64,000 nt of DNA. It comes from an uncultured Paracoccaceae bacterium. GTDB lineage: Bacteria; Pseudomonadota; Alphaproteobacteria; Rhodobacterales; Rhodobacteraceae. Positions 24,792 to 32,392 of the stretch are shown here, piece by piece (the first letter of the stretch is position 1; every line of letters begins with the position of its first letter). A program made the position numbers and the translations under genes. The stretch is from the NCBI GenBank assembly GCA_947492585.1, contig CANLND010000010.1, positions 1 to 64,000 on the forward strand, in the 5' to 3' direction. Under the pieces are notes generated by a model. It made no database searches, was not told where the DNA came from, and saw only the letters and a list, made by a program, of their open reading frames with translations.

Positions 24792-25334
24792 ATGGAACAT
24801 TCAGACGCAAAACTTGAGCAACCAGACTTCGCGGCGGTCAAGGATCTTGCCAACTTTCTCCGGATAGATCGCACCGCTGTGCCGGGCATCATGACAACAA
24901 TGGGTGTCCCGAGACGGGGCGCGGGCTATCCTTGGGTCAGGATCTGGGTTGCTCTCGGAATCGGCCTCGAAACTGTGAAAGACATTGAAGAGCTCAAAAC
25001 CCCTTTGCTGGAGCTGAAACAGGTGGCCGCAAAGCTGGGAGAAAGCGCAAAGACATCGCGCCGCCGAAGTGAAGGCGAGCACCGGGATAAATCCCTTCCG
25101 GCGCATATCGACCTCGGTCCGCGAAAGCGGCTTTTCTTTCCGGCAGAAATCGAAGCCTGGCGCTTGGGCGAGCCGGTGCGTTTCGAGCGAAGACAGGAGA
25201 ACCTGTCGTTCGTCCCGGCCCGGAAGAAAAATAACAGCGCGCTCGGTAAAACACGCAGCGAACCCCAATCACGCAAACCTTCGCTCCCTTCAGGGATGAC
25301 CACCATGTTCATGGCGCCGCCCAAACCCGGCTGA
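24792..25334 (+). CDS. Tandem AlpA-like helix-turn-helix protein
   Basis: 180 residues; start after GACAGAGGAGAGCAG. Two modules can be seen: KDLANFLRIDRTAVPGIMTT (about 17-36) and a second (about 75-135) ending RLFFPAEIEAWRLGEPV, each with the helix-turn-helix then wing plan. A basic, serine-rich tail follows. It stands 302 bases before the recombinase pair, and its design resembles the protein at 16102. It may be the regulator or excisionase of the recombinase pair and a candidate binder of the AAAATGACA sites. Confidence 0.6.
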   Translation: MEHSDAKLEQPDFAAVKDLANFLRIDRTAVPGIMTTMGVPRRGAGYPWVRIWVALGIGLETVKDIEELKTPLLELKQVAAKLGESAKTSRRRSEGEHRDKSLPAHIDLGPRKRLFFPAEIEAWRLGEPVRFERRQENLSFVPARKKNNSALGKTRSEPQSRKPSLPSGMTTMFMAPPKPG

Positions 25335-25456
25335 ACCAAACCCGGATTTTCAGAAGCTCATCTCGAAACCTACCTCCTTTCCGCACCCGGAAAGGAGGTT
25401 TTCTGTTGTCTGTCAGCAGGGTGCACCACACCTGCTTCATCAACAACACTCCCGCG

Positions 25457-25612
25457 AAAATGACACCTGGGCAGGAAATTAGTCGAACAACGGACAGATG
25501 ACAGGCCGAACGGACAAAATGACAAACGCCCTCCAACTTTCGGTTCTGGCAAGTGGAGGATTATTTGTCATTTTCGGCTTCGGTTTGGGGAATAACGGCC
25601 AATTTGTCATTC
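25457..25612. promoter_or_regulatory. Cluster of AAAATGACA operator-like motifs
   Basis: AAAATGACA occurs at 25457-25465 and 25516-25524, and its complement at 25564-25574 and 25603-25611. The copies at 25516-25526 (AAAATGACAAA) and 25564-25574 (TTTGTCATTTT) form a perfect 11-bp inverted repeat. A related CAGATGACAGG lies at 25497. All lie between the gene at 24792 and the recombinase start, so a repressor or excisionase site is likely. Confidence 0.5.
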
Positions 25613-25635
25613 AGCGGACAAGAAAAGAGGCCTTC

Positions 25636-27390
25636 ATGAGCTTTTTCACACCCATCGCGCCGATGACATTCCAGAACGTGCTGGACTGGACCATCGCGCA
25701 AAACAAGAAAGACTACGTCTCCCCGGTCAAGCGGTGCATTGAGTTGTACAAGAACCGGCACCTGCAAGACATTCCGGCCGATCTGGATGAATTCAAGCGA
25801 CGCTTTCCGCTGGGCGGTTTCGATCCCCGGCATTTCAAGACCGAGAAGGCCTATAAGGCCTGGCGCCGGAAAGTGTCCGCCGCCATCAAAGGGGCCACCG
25901 GGCAGCTGCACGAAGAACAGGTGCGTCGGGCGCGACAAGACGCCTGGGCGGAGCTGATCGATGCTCTGGAGCCGCTCACCGGCATGCCTGACGAGGCGAT
26001 GTATCCGCACCAAGTGCTGATCCCAATCCGGAAGCTGGCCGATCTTGCCCGGCAAAATGGCAAAGACCCCAGCCAAATTTCCCAGGAATGGCTGTGCGGG
26101 CTGCGAACACGTTTGGGATCAAATGAATGGAAATCCCTGCAATCCGCTCTTCGGCGGCTGAATCATTTCCGGTACCTATCTTCGGTCCGGCCGCTGCTTC
26201 CGCCTGAGCCGTTTGCCGAACCCGCGGTTCTGCGCGCCAACATCCTGCCGGGGATCCCGGCTCACGTCGCAGCTGAGATCAATGACTGGGTGCTCAACGC
26301 GACGCGTGGAGAATACGATCCGGTCGAAGATAGATACGAGGAAGGGACCTCTGAGGATGACAAGTCCTTCAAGACAGCGGCGTTGCGCAAGTTTGTCAGC
26401 ACCCTGTCGGAATGCGCTGATCCGGTGGCGGATCTCGGGTTGAGGGAACTCCTTTCTCCTGCTTATGCAATCCAGGTCGTGCGCAGGTGGTCGTCCAACA
26501 TGGATGGGGCCGGCAAGATCGCCGCCCGGACGGCACATGACTACCTCAAAGCCATCTACGTCGTGATGGCGCGCAACGGCCTGCCGCCGGATGCGATGAA
26601 GGCGCAGCTCGCAAACAACCGGTTTTTGAAGCAGGGGAAGAAACAGGGCAGCCATATGTCACTCGGCGCAAGGACCTTCTGTGAAACTCTGCTGGGATCG
26701 CAGAAACTGACCCTGACCTTCCTTTCCCTGCACGTGCAGCTGCGCAACCGGGCCCAGGAGCTCCTCAACAACTTCACGGCGAATGGGCGGGCGATGACCT
26801 CGAGAGAGATCGAGGAGGTGCGTTCCATTGGTTCGGTGGCGGCCGTCTGCGCTCTCGAAACCCGCGGCGCGCCGATCCGCATCGAGAACGCGCTTTCGCT
26901 GGCAATCCGCGGCGATAACATCACCTTCCACTTGCCGGGCAGGATGACCGATCACGCGACAATCACGCTGTCGCCGGAGCACACCAAGAACGACAACGAG
27001 ATCTGGGCGCCGATCGAACGCGGCAACCTGAACGGGCTCGAAGTGATCGTATGGTACATGGAAACGATCCATCCGCTGTATCCGCGTGCGGATAGCAGCG
27101 ATTTCCTGTTCCCGGGGATTATTGCGGAGGGCAATCTGCCCTATGAGACCTTTCTCGGCTGGTTCAAGCGCGAAACCCGTGCTGCCGGCCTGCCGATGAC
27201 CCCGCATAATTTCCGCCACGGCTTGGCCTCGTTGTTGATCGAAGCCAACCCGGGAAGGTGGGACCTGCTCGAGAGGCTGCTCGACGACACCGTCGGCACT
27301 GCCAGGAAAAACTATGGCTGGGTCAACAAACGCGTGCAGCGCTCCGAGGTGCAGAAATACGTGCTCGATCTGACGAGGCTGAAGGCATGA
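25636..27390 (+). CDS. Tyrosine recombinase/integrase-like protein
   Basis: 584 residues from ATG 25636 after AAAAGAGG; an upstream in-frame start at 25498 lies inside the operator cluster. The N-terminal half is a helical DNA-binding region. The C-terminal half is the tyrosine-recombinase fold: first arginine in ALETRGAPIR, PHNFRHGLASLLI with the HxxR box, and a final tyrosine in TARKNYGWVNKR. These residues make a covalent tyrosine-DNA bond. It overlaps the next recombinase by four bases (ATGA). Two linked recombinases recall multi-recombinase units such as RIT elements, though only two are found here. Confidence 0.8.
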   Translation: MSFFTPIAPMTFQNVLDWTIAQNKKDYVSPVKRCIELYKNRHLQDIPADLDEFKRRFPLGGFDPRHFKTEKAYKAWRRKVSAAIKGATGQLHEEQVRRARQDAWAELIDALEPLTGMPDEAMYPHQVLIPIRKLADLARQNGKDPSQISQEWLCGLRTRLGSNEWKSLQSALRRLNHFRYLSSVRPLLPPEPFAEPAVLRANILPGIPAHVAAEINDWVLNATRGEYDPVEDRYEEGTSEDDKSFKTAALRKFVSTLSECADPVADLGLRELLSPAYAIQVVRRWSSNMDGAGKIAARTAHDYLKAIYVVMARNGLPPDAMKAQLANNRFLKQGKKQGSHMSLGARTFCETLLGSQKLTLTFLSLHVQLRNRAQELLNNFTANGRAMTSREIEEVRSIGSVAAVCALETRGAPIRIENALSLAIRGDNITFHLPGRMTDHATITLSPEHTKNDNEIWAPIERGNLNGLEVIVWYMETIHPLYPRADSSDFLFPGIIAEGNLPYETFLGWFKRETRAAGLPMTPHNFRHGLASLLIEANPGRWDLLERLLDDTVGTARKNYGWVNKRVQRSEVQKYVLDLTRLKA

Positions 27391-28775
27391 AGAAACCTGA
27401 TCGCCGGACCGTTCCGGAAATCCTGCAGCACCCGCGATGGGATCCCTTGGCCGCAACGCTGAACATGAGGGCTGTCACCGCGCCGCAATTGCGTGTCCTC
27501 GATGATTTCCTCGCCTTCATTGAAGGCAGGCAGATTGCTTCGATTTGGGAACTTTCGGTTTCGGACTGCCATTCATTCGATGCCGGGTACCGGTCCGCCA
27601 ACCGCCTGCGCGCCTTGAAAAAGGCGATGCAGGCGGTTTTCCCGGCCCAGCCCGCCATCCTCGTCCTGACCGACGCCATCCGCCGGAAAGAGGCGCAGAC
27701 CCGGAAGCCGGCGGCCACGGCGCCGAGGCGGCGCAAGCTCAGGGTGTCGATTCCGGAGGAGGAACTGCCAGAACACTGGAAAAGCGCGCTGGCAGACATG
27801 GCGGCGGGCTTTGACGGGGACGGTGTCATCGCACCGTCTCCCAAAATGATCCCGACATACAGAATGAAGCTGAGGCAGCTGGCCTGTTCGGCCAGAAAGG
27901 CTGGGGTGCCGGAGGAAATCTCGGTTGAGGCAGTGAAGGCCTTCACCCGCGACATGCGTGGACGCGGGCTGGCCGCCGCGACACAGCTGGCCTCTTTCTC
28001 TGCATTGAATAAATGTGCCCGCTATGTCGTCGCCGACCAGGAGGCGCAGGAGCTATTGTCGCAGCTCCTGCGAAAGGCTGAGGATCAAGCCCGCAAAGCA
28101 CCCAAAAAGAAGTATGAAAAGCTGCAGAAAACCGGATATTCGCCGGTAGCGATCATCGGCCGCGCGGAGGACTTTCTGAAGGAGGCGGAAAGCCTGACAA
28201 GCCCACGCTCGCGCCAGGCGTTGAGAAACACCGCCGCTGCTTTGGCGCTGTTTTCTGTGCTGCCGGTCCGCTTGGCGGATACACGGCTGGTATTCGGGGA
28301 GCACCTGTCGTGGCGGCAAGGGCGATATGAGCTGCACATTACCCTGTCCAAGGATGGTGAGACTTATGACGCGGAAATTGATCCCCGGCTGAATGTATTC
28401 ATTGATGCACTGATCCTCAGGGGATGTGACGAGGCTTGGCTCGACCAGATGCGCAACGGCTGTCTGAAGTCCAATCGGCCTCTCTTCGTTCGAAACGATG
28501 GGGTAGGTGTGGGCTACAACTATATCTCTGATTGCTGGCGCAGTGTTTTCGGCACCGGAGAGCATATAGCCCGCACCGTCCTTCATACCTTTCTCGGTAT
28601 TGAGTTGGGGGCCACCGGCACGGATATGGCCTTGGCGGCCAACGGCCAGAAATCACCTCGGACAGCCGCGGATTACCAAGACCAAATGGTTGCAAAAGCA
28701 CAGCGTCTGCAAGGGCAGAAAGCCTTTGAGAATATGATCGACGCTGTGCACCTGATGCTCTTTGAATTCACTTGA
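27387..28775 (+). CDS. Second tyrosine recombinase-like protein
   Basis: 462 residues from ATG 27387, which overlaps the previous stop. An N-terminal core-binding-like region is followed by a catalytic-domain-like part: first arginine in SVLPVRLADTRLVFG, an HIARTVLHTFLGIELGATG block where the HxxR box is expected, and a candidate tyrosine in PRTAADYQDQMV. The motif spacing is less standard than in its partner, so catalysis is uncertain. The two may form a heteromeric complex. A long inverted repeat follows right after its stop. Confidence 0.7.
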   Translation: MKKPDRRTVPEILQHPRWDPLAATLNMRAVTAPQLRVLDDFLAFIEGRQIASIWELSVSDCHSFDAGYRSANRLRALKKAMQAVFPAQPAILVLTDAIRRKEAQTRKPAATAPRRRKLRVSIPEEELPEHWKSALADMAAGFDGDGVIAPSPKMIPTYRMKLRQLACSARKAGVPEEISVEAVKAFTRDMRGRGLAAATQLASFSALNKCARYVVADQEAQELLSQLLRKAEDQARKAPKKKYEKLQKTGYSPVAIIGRAEDFLKEAESLTSPRSRQALRNTAAALALFSVLPVRLADTRLVFGEHLSWRQGRYELHITLSKDGETYDAEIDPRLNVFIDALILRGCDEAWLDQMRNGCLKSNRPLFVRNDGVGVGYNYISDCWRSVFGTGEHIARTVLHTFLGIELGATGTDMALAANGQKSPRTAADYQDQMVAKAQRLQGQKAFENMIDAVHLMLFEFT

Positions 28776-28783
28776 AGCAGGGC

Positions 28784-28844
28784 TTGGAGGCGCGCTTTTC
28801 AGCGCATCCCTCGAGGTGAGAATGCGCTGAAAAGCGTCCTCCAA
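28784..28844. repeat. Long inverted repeat after the recombinase pair
   Basis: Left arm 28784-28807 and right arm 28822-28844, separated by 14 bases. The inner 15 bp (CGCTTTTCAGCGCAT and its complement) and the outer 7 bp (TTGGAGG/CCTCCAA) pair perfectly, with two bases against one between them. No T-run follows, so it is not an ordinary terminator. It could be a recombination site or a stem-loop in the mRNA before the exonuclease gene. Confidence 0.65.
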
Positions 28845-28863
28845 CCCAGAGAAAGGAAGAAAT

Positions 28864-29376
28864 ATGGAACCTGCTTTCATTGACTTCGAAGCTTCAAGCC
28901 TGAAGCCCAAAAGCTGGCCGATCGAAGTTGGTATCGCTTGGGTGAACAACGGTCGGGTTGCTGTCGAGGCGCAACTCATCCGTCCGGAGCCGTCTTGGTC
29001 GATAGATGATTGGCATCCGGCAAGCGAGAAGGTGCACCGCATCCCCAGAGGTGCCCTGAATGAGGCGGAAACGGCGGGAAACGTAGCGATGTGGCTTCGG
29101 GGCAAGCTCCAAGGAAAACGCGTTGTCAGCGACGCTCCGGAATTCGATCAGCGTTGGCTCGATCGGCTTATGAAGACAGCCTGTGAACAGCATGAAATCA
29201 GGATCGATGATTTTGACCGGGTGGTTTGGTGGGCGTTTTCGGAAATGGACGGTCAGATTGCGCCTGGACGGCTGCACGACGTGTACAGCCATCTGGCGAA
29301 TGAAACGACAATTCATCGCGCAGGTGAAGATGCGGCCAAACTGGCCCGGGCTTGGCTGGCAGGGATCATGGGCTGA
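28864..29376 (+). CDS. DEDDh-type 3'-5' exonuclease
   Basis: 170 residues after GAGAAAGGAAGAAAT. RNase-H-fold exonuclease motifs: FIDFEASSLKPKSWPIEVG (first D and E), SDAPEFDQRWLDRLM (second D), and HRAGEDA (H and last D), matching the DEDDh class that includes DnaQ. It probably degrades single-stranded DNA or RNA from the 3' end. It lies right after the recombinase inverted repeat. As a short solo domain it may serve the island's DNA processing or a defence role. Confidence 0.85.
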   Translation: MEPAFIDFEASSLKPKSWPIEVGIAWVNNGRVAVEAQLIRPEPSWSIDDWHPASEKVHRIPRGALNEAETAGNVAMWLRGKLQGKRVVSDAPEFDQRWLDRLMKTACEQHEIRIDDFDRVVWWAFSEMDGQIAPGRLHDVYSHLANETTIHRAGEDAAKLARAWLAGIMG

Positions 29377-29459
29377 CAGGAATGAGGCTTAAATGGTGAT
29401 AATGCCGAATAGGAATTTGATTATCTGGCCGAACCCACAATCACGAAGAGATCGAAGAC

Positions 29460-29507
29460 CTTTGTTTACCGCGCAGTCCTCAGGTTGAGACAGCGCAGAA
29501 AACAAAG
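29460..29507. repeat. Imperfect hairpin in a gene-free gap
   Basis: CTTTGTTT at 29460-29467 pairs with AAACAAAG at 29500-29507, and inside it GCGC sequences can pair imperfectly. It lies between the exonuclease gene and the gene at 29602. There is no T-run, so it is a weak terminator at best. Confidence 0.3.
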
Positions 29508-29601
29508 TCATTCGAAAACTGAAAAGGAACAACACAGCGACGCTCCGCCCCCTTCTTGAGCTGTCCTTTGTGGCAGCAAACCACAAACAAGGAGCCGCAC
29601 T

Positions 29602-29973
29602 ATGCACACATCCCCTTCACCTGCCGTTCAGGCCCTCTTTCTCTTTCTTTCTGAGAATAATGAGGGCCTACAAAATGCCGCACTCGTTTTGGGAGGCGGA
29701 AAAGCCCTCAAGCGCGTTCAGTCTCTGTTGGATCATTTGGGATTGACCCGGCAGCTGACCCGTCGTGCCAGTCTCGATCTCGTCTCCCTTCACGAGCTGT
29801 TCACCCTGAAATTCGTTGGTGACCCTCTGCGCCTGGAAACCGCGCTCTTCGCGGAAATAGATCCGATGGATCCGGTGGTTGAGGAGATCTGTCTTTTGAC
29901 AGACTGCCTGGAGGATCACATGCGCGCAATTGATGCCGCGTTGGACCTGCCTGTCTTCGATTTGGCTGCATGA
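29602..29973 (+). CDS. Hypothetical protein, 123 residues
   Basis: Start ATG 29602 after AAGGAG. Probably all helical: ALFLFLSENNEGLQNAALVL, then ALKRVQSLLDHLGLTRQLTR. No family recognised and no membrane segment or signal peptide evident. Its stop overlaps the next start (ATGA), making a two-gene unit with 29970-30401. Confidence 0.55.
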   Translation: MHTSPSPAVQALFLFLSENNEGLQNAALVLGGGKALKRVQSLLDHLGLTRQLTRRASLDLVSLHELFTLKFVGDPLRLETALFAEIDPMDPVVEEICLLTDCLEDHMRAIDAALDLPVFDLAA

Positions 29974-30401
29974 GGGAGGTTCAGATGCAATACGACACAG
30001 AATTCGATCCAGAAACCCCGCTCGAGCGATCCGCCCTCAGAGCCGTCAAAACTGCTCGCTGGTTCGTCAGGGAGTGGCGTGACACGAACATCGATGTCGG
30101 TGGGCGGCGGCTGAGGCAAATGACGCCGACACTCGAACGCCTCATGGATGGTATCCTGTTCGACATGCAGGATGAAACCGTCCTGGAGATCTTCGAGAAG
30201 GTCATAGTCGAGCACCTCAACACTCTTCTCGAAGACTACGGCACCCGTGCTCTCTATCGGAATACACGTGGTGATGAGTTGCGCAGCCATGAATTGGAGC
30301 AGGGGCGCGATCTGATCGAAACATGGAAGTCCTTCAAACATGCCCGACAGCACGTGATCGACCTCAGGCGTGCCCGCATCGTCGCTGATCAGTTCGGGTG
30401 A
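29970..30401 (+). CDS. Hypothetical protein, 143 residues
   Basis: Starts at ATG 29970 inside the previous stop; a second ATG at 29985 (MQYDTEFD) is also possible and has GGGAGG before it. Helical and charged (LRAVKTARWFVREWRDTNID, LIETWKSFKHARQHVIDLRR). No family recognised. A hairpin at 30415-30441 follows. Presumed partner of the preceding protein. Confidence 0.55.
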   Translation: MREVQMQYDTEFDPETPLERSALRAVKTARWFVREWRDTNIDVGGRRLRQMTPTLERLMDGILFDMQDETVLEIFEKVIVEHLNTLLEDYGTRALYRNTRGDELRSHELEQGRDLIETWKSFKHARQHVIDLRRARIVADQFG

Positions 30402-30414
30402 GATTGTGTCTTCA

Positions 30415-30441
30415 CCCGTCTCCTGTGAGCCAGGAGGCGGG
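30415..30441. terminator. Hairpin, possible terminator
   Basis: CCCGTCTCCT-gtgagcc-AGGAGGCGGG forms a stable stem after the two-gene unit ending at 30401. The following bases have no clear T-run, so it could be a terminator or an mRNA-stabilising loop. Confidence 0.35.
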
Positions 30442-30607
30442 CTGAGACGGAACAAGTTGGTCTGCAAACTTTCGGAATGACGAAGCCGAGTAAGGGATTA
30501 CCGGACCTCGGCATCGCTATCAAACCGTGTCCAATCTTTTTTCGCATTTTTCATCCTGAACACACCTCCCGGCTACGCAAACACACCCTCGTGCTGGAGG
30601 CACAACG

Positions 30608-30994
30608 ATGAGCATTCAAACCAATCAAACAAAAATTTCGGTTTCTGAGGAAAGGGCAAATGTCCTCGAAACGATGAAACCGAGGCTCAGGACGCCGGTC
30701 GTCGCAAAGCTGAGTGGTAAGTCCCGAAGGGCGATCACGCAGCACGCGGCAAACGACGACATTCCAGGCGCCGTCAAACATGGCGGTGTCTGGACGTTCG
30801 ACCACGACCTGGCCCTGATATGGATAAATGAGGGCAGCAAATGTCTAACAAAGAAGAAAAACCAAAAAACATCTTCAAGCCAAATAACAGCAAGTATTGG
30901 TGGCTCCGGGTCAAGATCCACGGCGTCACCCACCGAGAGTCGCTTCGCACAACTTCTCAAAGAGTCGCGGAGAAAAAAGCCAAAGGCCGCATAA
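30608..30994 (+). CDS. Excisionase-like helix-turn-helix protein overlapping the integrase
   Basis: Start ATG 30608 after GGAGGCAC. The first 78 residues form a compact HTH (VVAKLSGKSRRAITQHAAND, then GVWTFDHDLALIWI), as in AlpA and Xis proteins that direct excision. The frame continues for 154 bases inside the integrase gene, giving a basic serine-rich tail with the look of an out-of-frame reading. The real protein may simply carry this tail, or its own stop was lost. Position next to int fits an excisionase. Confidence 0.6.
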   Translation: MSIQTNQTKISVSEERANVLETMKPRLRTPVVAKLSGKSRRAITQHAANDDIPGAVKHGGVWTFDHDLALIWINEGSKCLTKKKNQKTSSSQITASIGGSGSRSTASPTESRFAQLLKESRRKKPKAA

Positions 30995-31938
30995 AGGAAC
31001 TGAGAGGACTGGATGAGGCTGGCGAATTGGATTGGAGCTTTGGTGCTGGCCTTGCCAAATTCTATGACGTTTTGGGTTTGGAAAGCAGCTCGTGGGGTGC
31101 CGAGACGCGTAAACGCTATAGGTGCAGCCTGCGACAGATCCTGCGTGTTATCGACGGGTACTGCGACGACATTGGTTGTAACATCGAAGATTTGATGGCA
31201 GCCGAAATTACGACAGCCGTTGTATCAGAATTCGTGTCACGTAGGCGCGAAGAAGGGGTGACGGTGTCCACCATCAATCGAGATCTGACAGCGTTCGCAA
31301 ATCTCATGAGGTCGATCAAAAACGACGGATGGATCGAAACAAATCCGGTTCAAAACTATGAAAAGCAGGGAATGAAAGAGATTCTGCCCGTTATTATTCC
31401 ACCGTCAGAAGCCAGCATTCAGAAGCTGTCGGCGCGGGCACCTGGCACTTTGTTCTACTTTCCCAAATTCCTGGATGCTACTGGTGGCCGTGTGACTGAG
31501 ATGGCGATGTTGCTCTGGTCGGATATCTCGGGCTTCGAAAACCCCGTTGAAGGGAACGTTCAGGCGATTTTGAGAAATACCAAGGGCAAGAAGGTTCGAG
31601 CAATCGAATTGCGACAAGAGGTTATCGACATTTTGTTGAAGATCCCGCGATCAAATGCCTCGCCCTACGTGTTCTGGAATTCCACAGAACACGGCTACTA
31701 CAAGGATCCGTCGAACCTCTTCTGGGAATACGGACAGGAAACAGGGTTCAATGCCCGACTTCACGATCTGAGGCACAAATTTGCCATCGAACGTCTCAAG
31801 GAAGGCTGGTCTATCTATCGCGTCCAGAAATACATCGGCCATGGATCGGTGCTGACAACTGAACGGTACTATCTCAGGTATCTTACGGAAGAAGAGAAGA
31901 CCCGAGTTTCCGCAGATGGTGACAACGGATTTCGATAA
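30841..31938 (+). CDS. int: Tyrosine site-specific integrase of the island
   Basis: 365 residues. The N-terminal arm-binding region (SKYWWLRVKIHGVTHRESLR), core-binding region (about 60-165) and catalytic domain are complete: DATGGRVTEMAML (first R), LHDLRHKFAIERL (HxxR), IGHGSVLTTERYY (second H region and the nucleophile Tyr). It lies about 240 bases from the tRNA with its 3' end toward it, the usual arrangement. It most likely recombined the 62-bp tRNA sequence to insert the island. A terminator follows. Confidence 0.95.
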   Translation: MSNKEEKPKNIFKPNNSKYWWLRVKIHGVTHRESLRTTSQRVAEKKAKGRIKELRGLDEAGELDWSFGAGLAKFYDVLGLESSSWGAETRKRYRCSLRQILRVIDGYCDDIGCNIEDLMAAEITTAVVSEFVSRRREEGVTVSTINRDLTAFANLMRSIKNDGWIETNPVQNYEKQGMKEILPVIIPPSEASIQKLSARAPGTLFYFPKFLDATGGRVTEMAMLLWSDISGFENPVEGNVQAILRNTKGKKVRAIELRQEVIDILLKIPRSNASPYVFWNSTEHGYYKDPSNLFWEYGQETGFNARLHDLRHKFAIERLKEGWSIYRVQKYIGHGSVLTTERYYLRYLTEEEKTRVSADGDNGFR

Positions 31939-31958
31939 GAAACGCCAAGAAAAATGAG

Positions 31959-31992
31959 AAAGGGATCCCGTGATTGCGGGGTCCCTTTTTTC
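31959..31992 (+). terminator. Rho-independent terminator after int
   Basis: AAAGGGATCCCG-tgatt-GCGGGGTCCCTTTTTT: a GC-rich stem with a short loop and a run of six T, 20 bases after the integrase stop. Confidence 0.85.
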
Positions 31993-32080
31993 ATGGTTGG
32001 AGAGTGCTGCCAGCCGTGGAAAGGGGCATAGATACCGGCCCAAGGGGGCATTGTCGGCATAGCCGGAAGGCCCAAAAGGG

Positions 32081-32095
32081 GTCATAGTATGACAC
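32081..32095. promoter_or_regulatory. Candidate integrase arm site, right end
   Basis: GTCATAGTATGAC (32081-32093) is a perfect 13-bp palindrome, and TATGACAC at 32088-32095 is the complement of the GTGTCATA repeated near the left end (2967-2988). It lies about 85 bases from the attachment site. Confidence 0.4.
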
Positions 32096-32176
32096 CTTTG
32101 GCTGAAAATATCGCCAACGACAGAAACCAAACTACGCCTGAAATGCGTGAATTACCTTTTTATTTCAGGGATATAG

Positions 32177-32266
32177 TGGCGGAGAGACAGGGATTCGAAC
32201 CCTGGGTGCCCGTGAAGGCACAACGGTTTTCGAGACCGCCCCGTTCGACCACTCCGGCACCTCTCC
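32177..32266 (-). tRNA. tRNA-Ser(CGA)
   Basis: 90 bases with the CCA end encoded, GGTTCGAATCC in the T arm, a long variable arm typical of serine tRNAs, and an anticodon loop CTCGAAA (anticodon CGA). The acceptor stem GGAGAGG pairs with CTCTCC at the 3' side. The 3' 62 bases are the island attachment site; since they are identical in the repeat, the gene stays functional after insertion. Confidence 0.97.
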
Positions 32267-32392
32267 GCGCTAGGGGTCTGTGTGGGGGCGTTTAAAGATG
32301 CCTGTCGCGTGACACAAGAGAAAAAAACACGCGCCGTACAGAAAATTCGATTTTTTCTTGTCAGCACCAAAGTTTAGCCTAAGGTTTTCGGT

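Larger units (their letters stand above)
2814..32176. mobile_element. Genomic island (about 29.4 kb) in tRNA-Ser(CGA)
   Basis: Bounded by the 62-bp direct repeat. The integrase (30841-31938) and an excisionase-like gene lie at the tRNA end. The cargo is a Fic protein, a seven-gene restriction-like defence operon, plasmid-like elements (iterons, a KfrA-like protein), recombinase genes, a membrane-protein pair, a DEDDh exonuclease and an IS21-family element. No conjugation genes are visible, so the island is either non-conjugative or mobilised in trans. Tandem placement beside another recombinase gene suggests the tRNA locus is used repeatedly. Confidence 0.9.

Noticed and set aside
25636-28775. 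A RIT (recombinase-in-trio) element
   Set aside because: Only two adjacent catalytic recombinases are present, and the second has non-standard motifs. The likeness is noted but the name is not justified.
30856-30870. Programmed -1 frameshift fusing the excisionase-like and integrase frames
   Set aside because: An A-rich run is present, but in the upstream frame the heptamer reads G AAA AAC, a poor slippery site; the better A AAA AAC is in the wrong phase. No clear downstream stem-loop.
32089-32295. Plus-strand frame with AERQGFEPWVPVKAQRFSRP as a protein gene
   Set aside because: It is the reverse reading of the tRNA-Ser gene, a well-known false gene. The same peptide at the end of the serine recombinase has the same cause.
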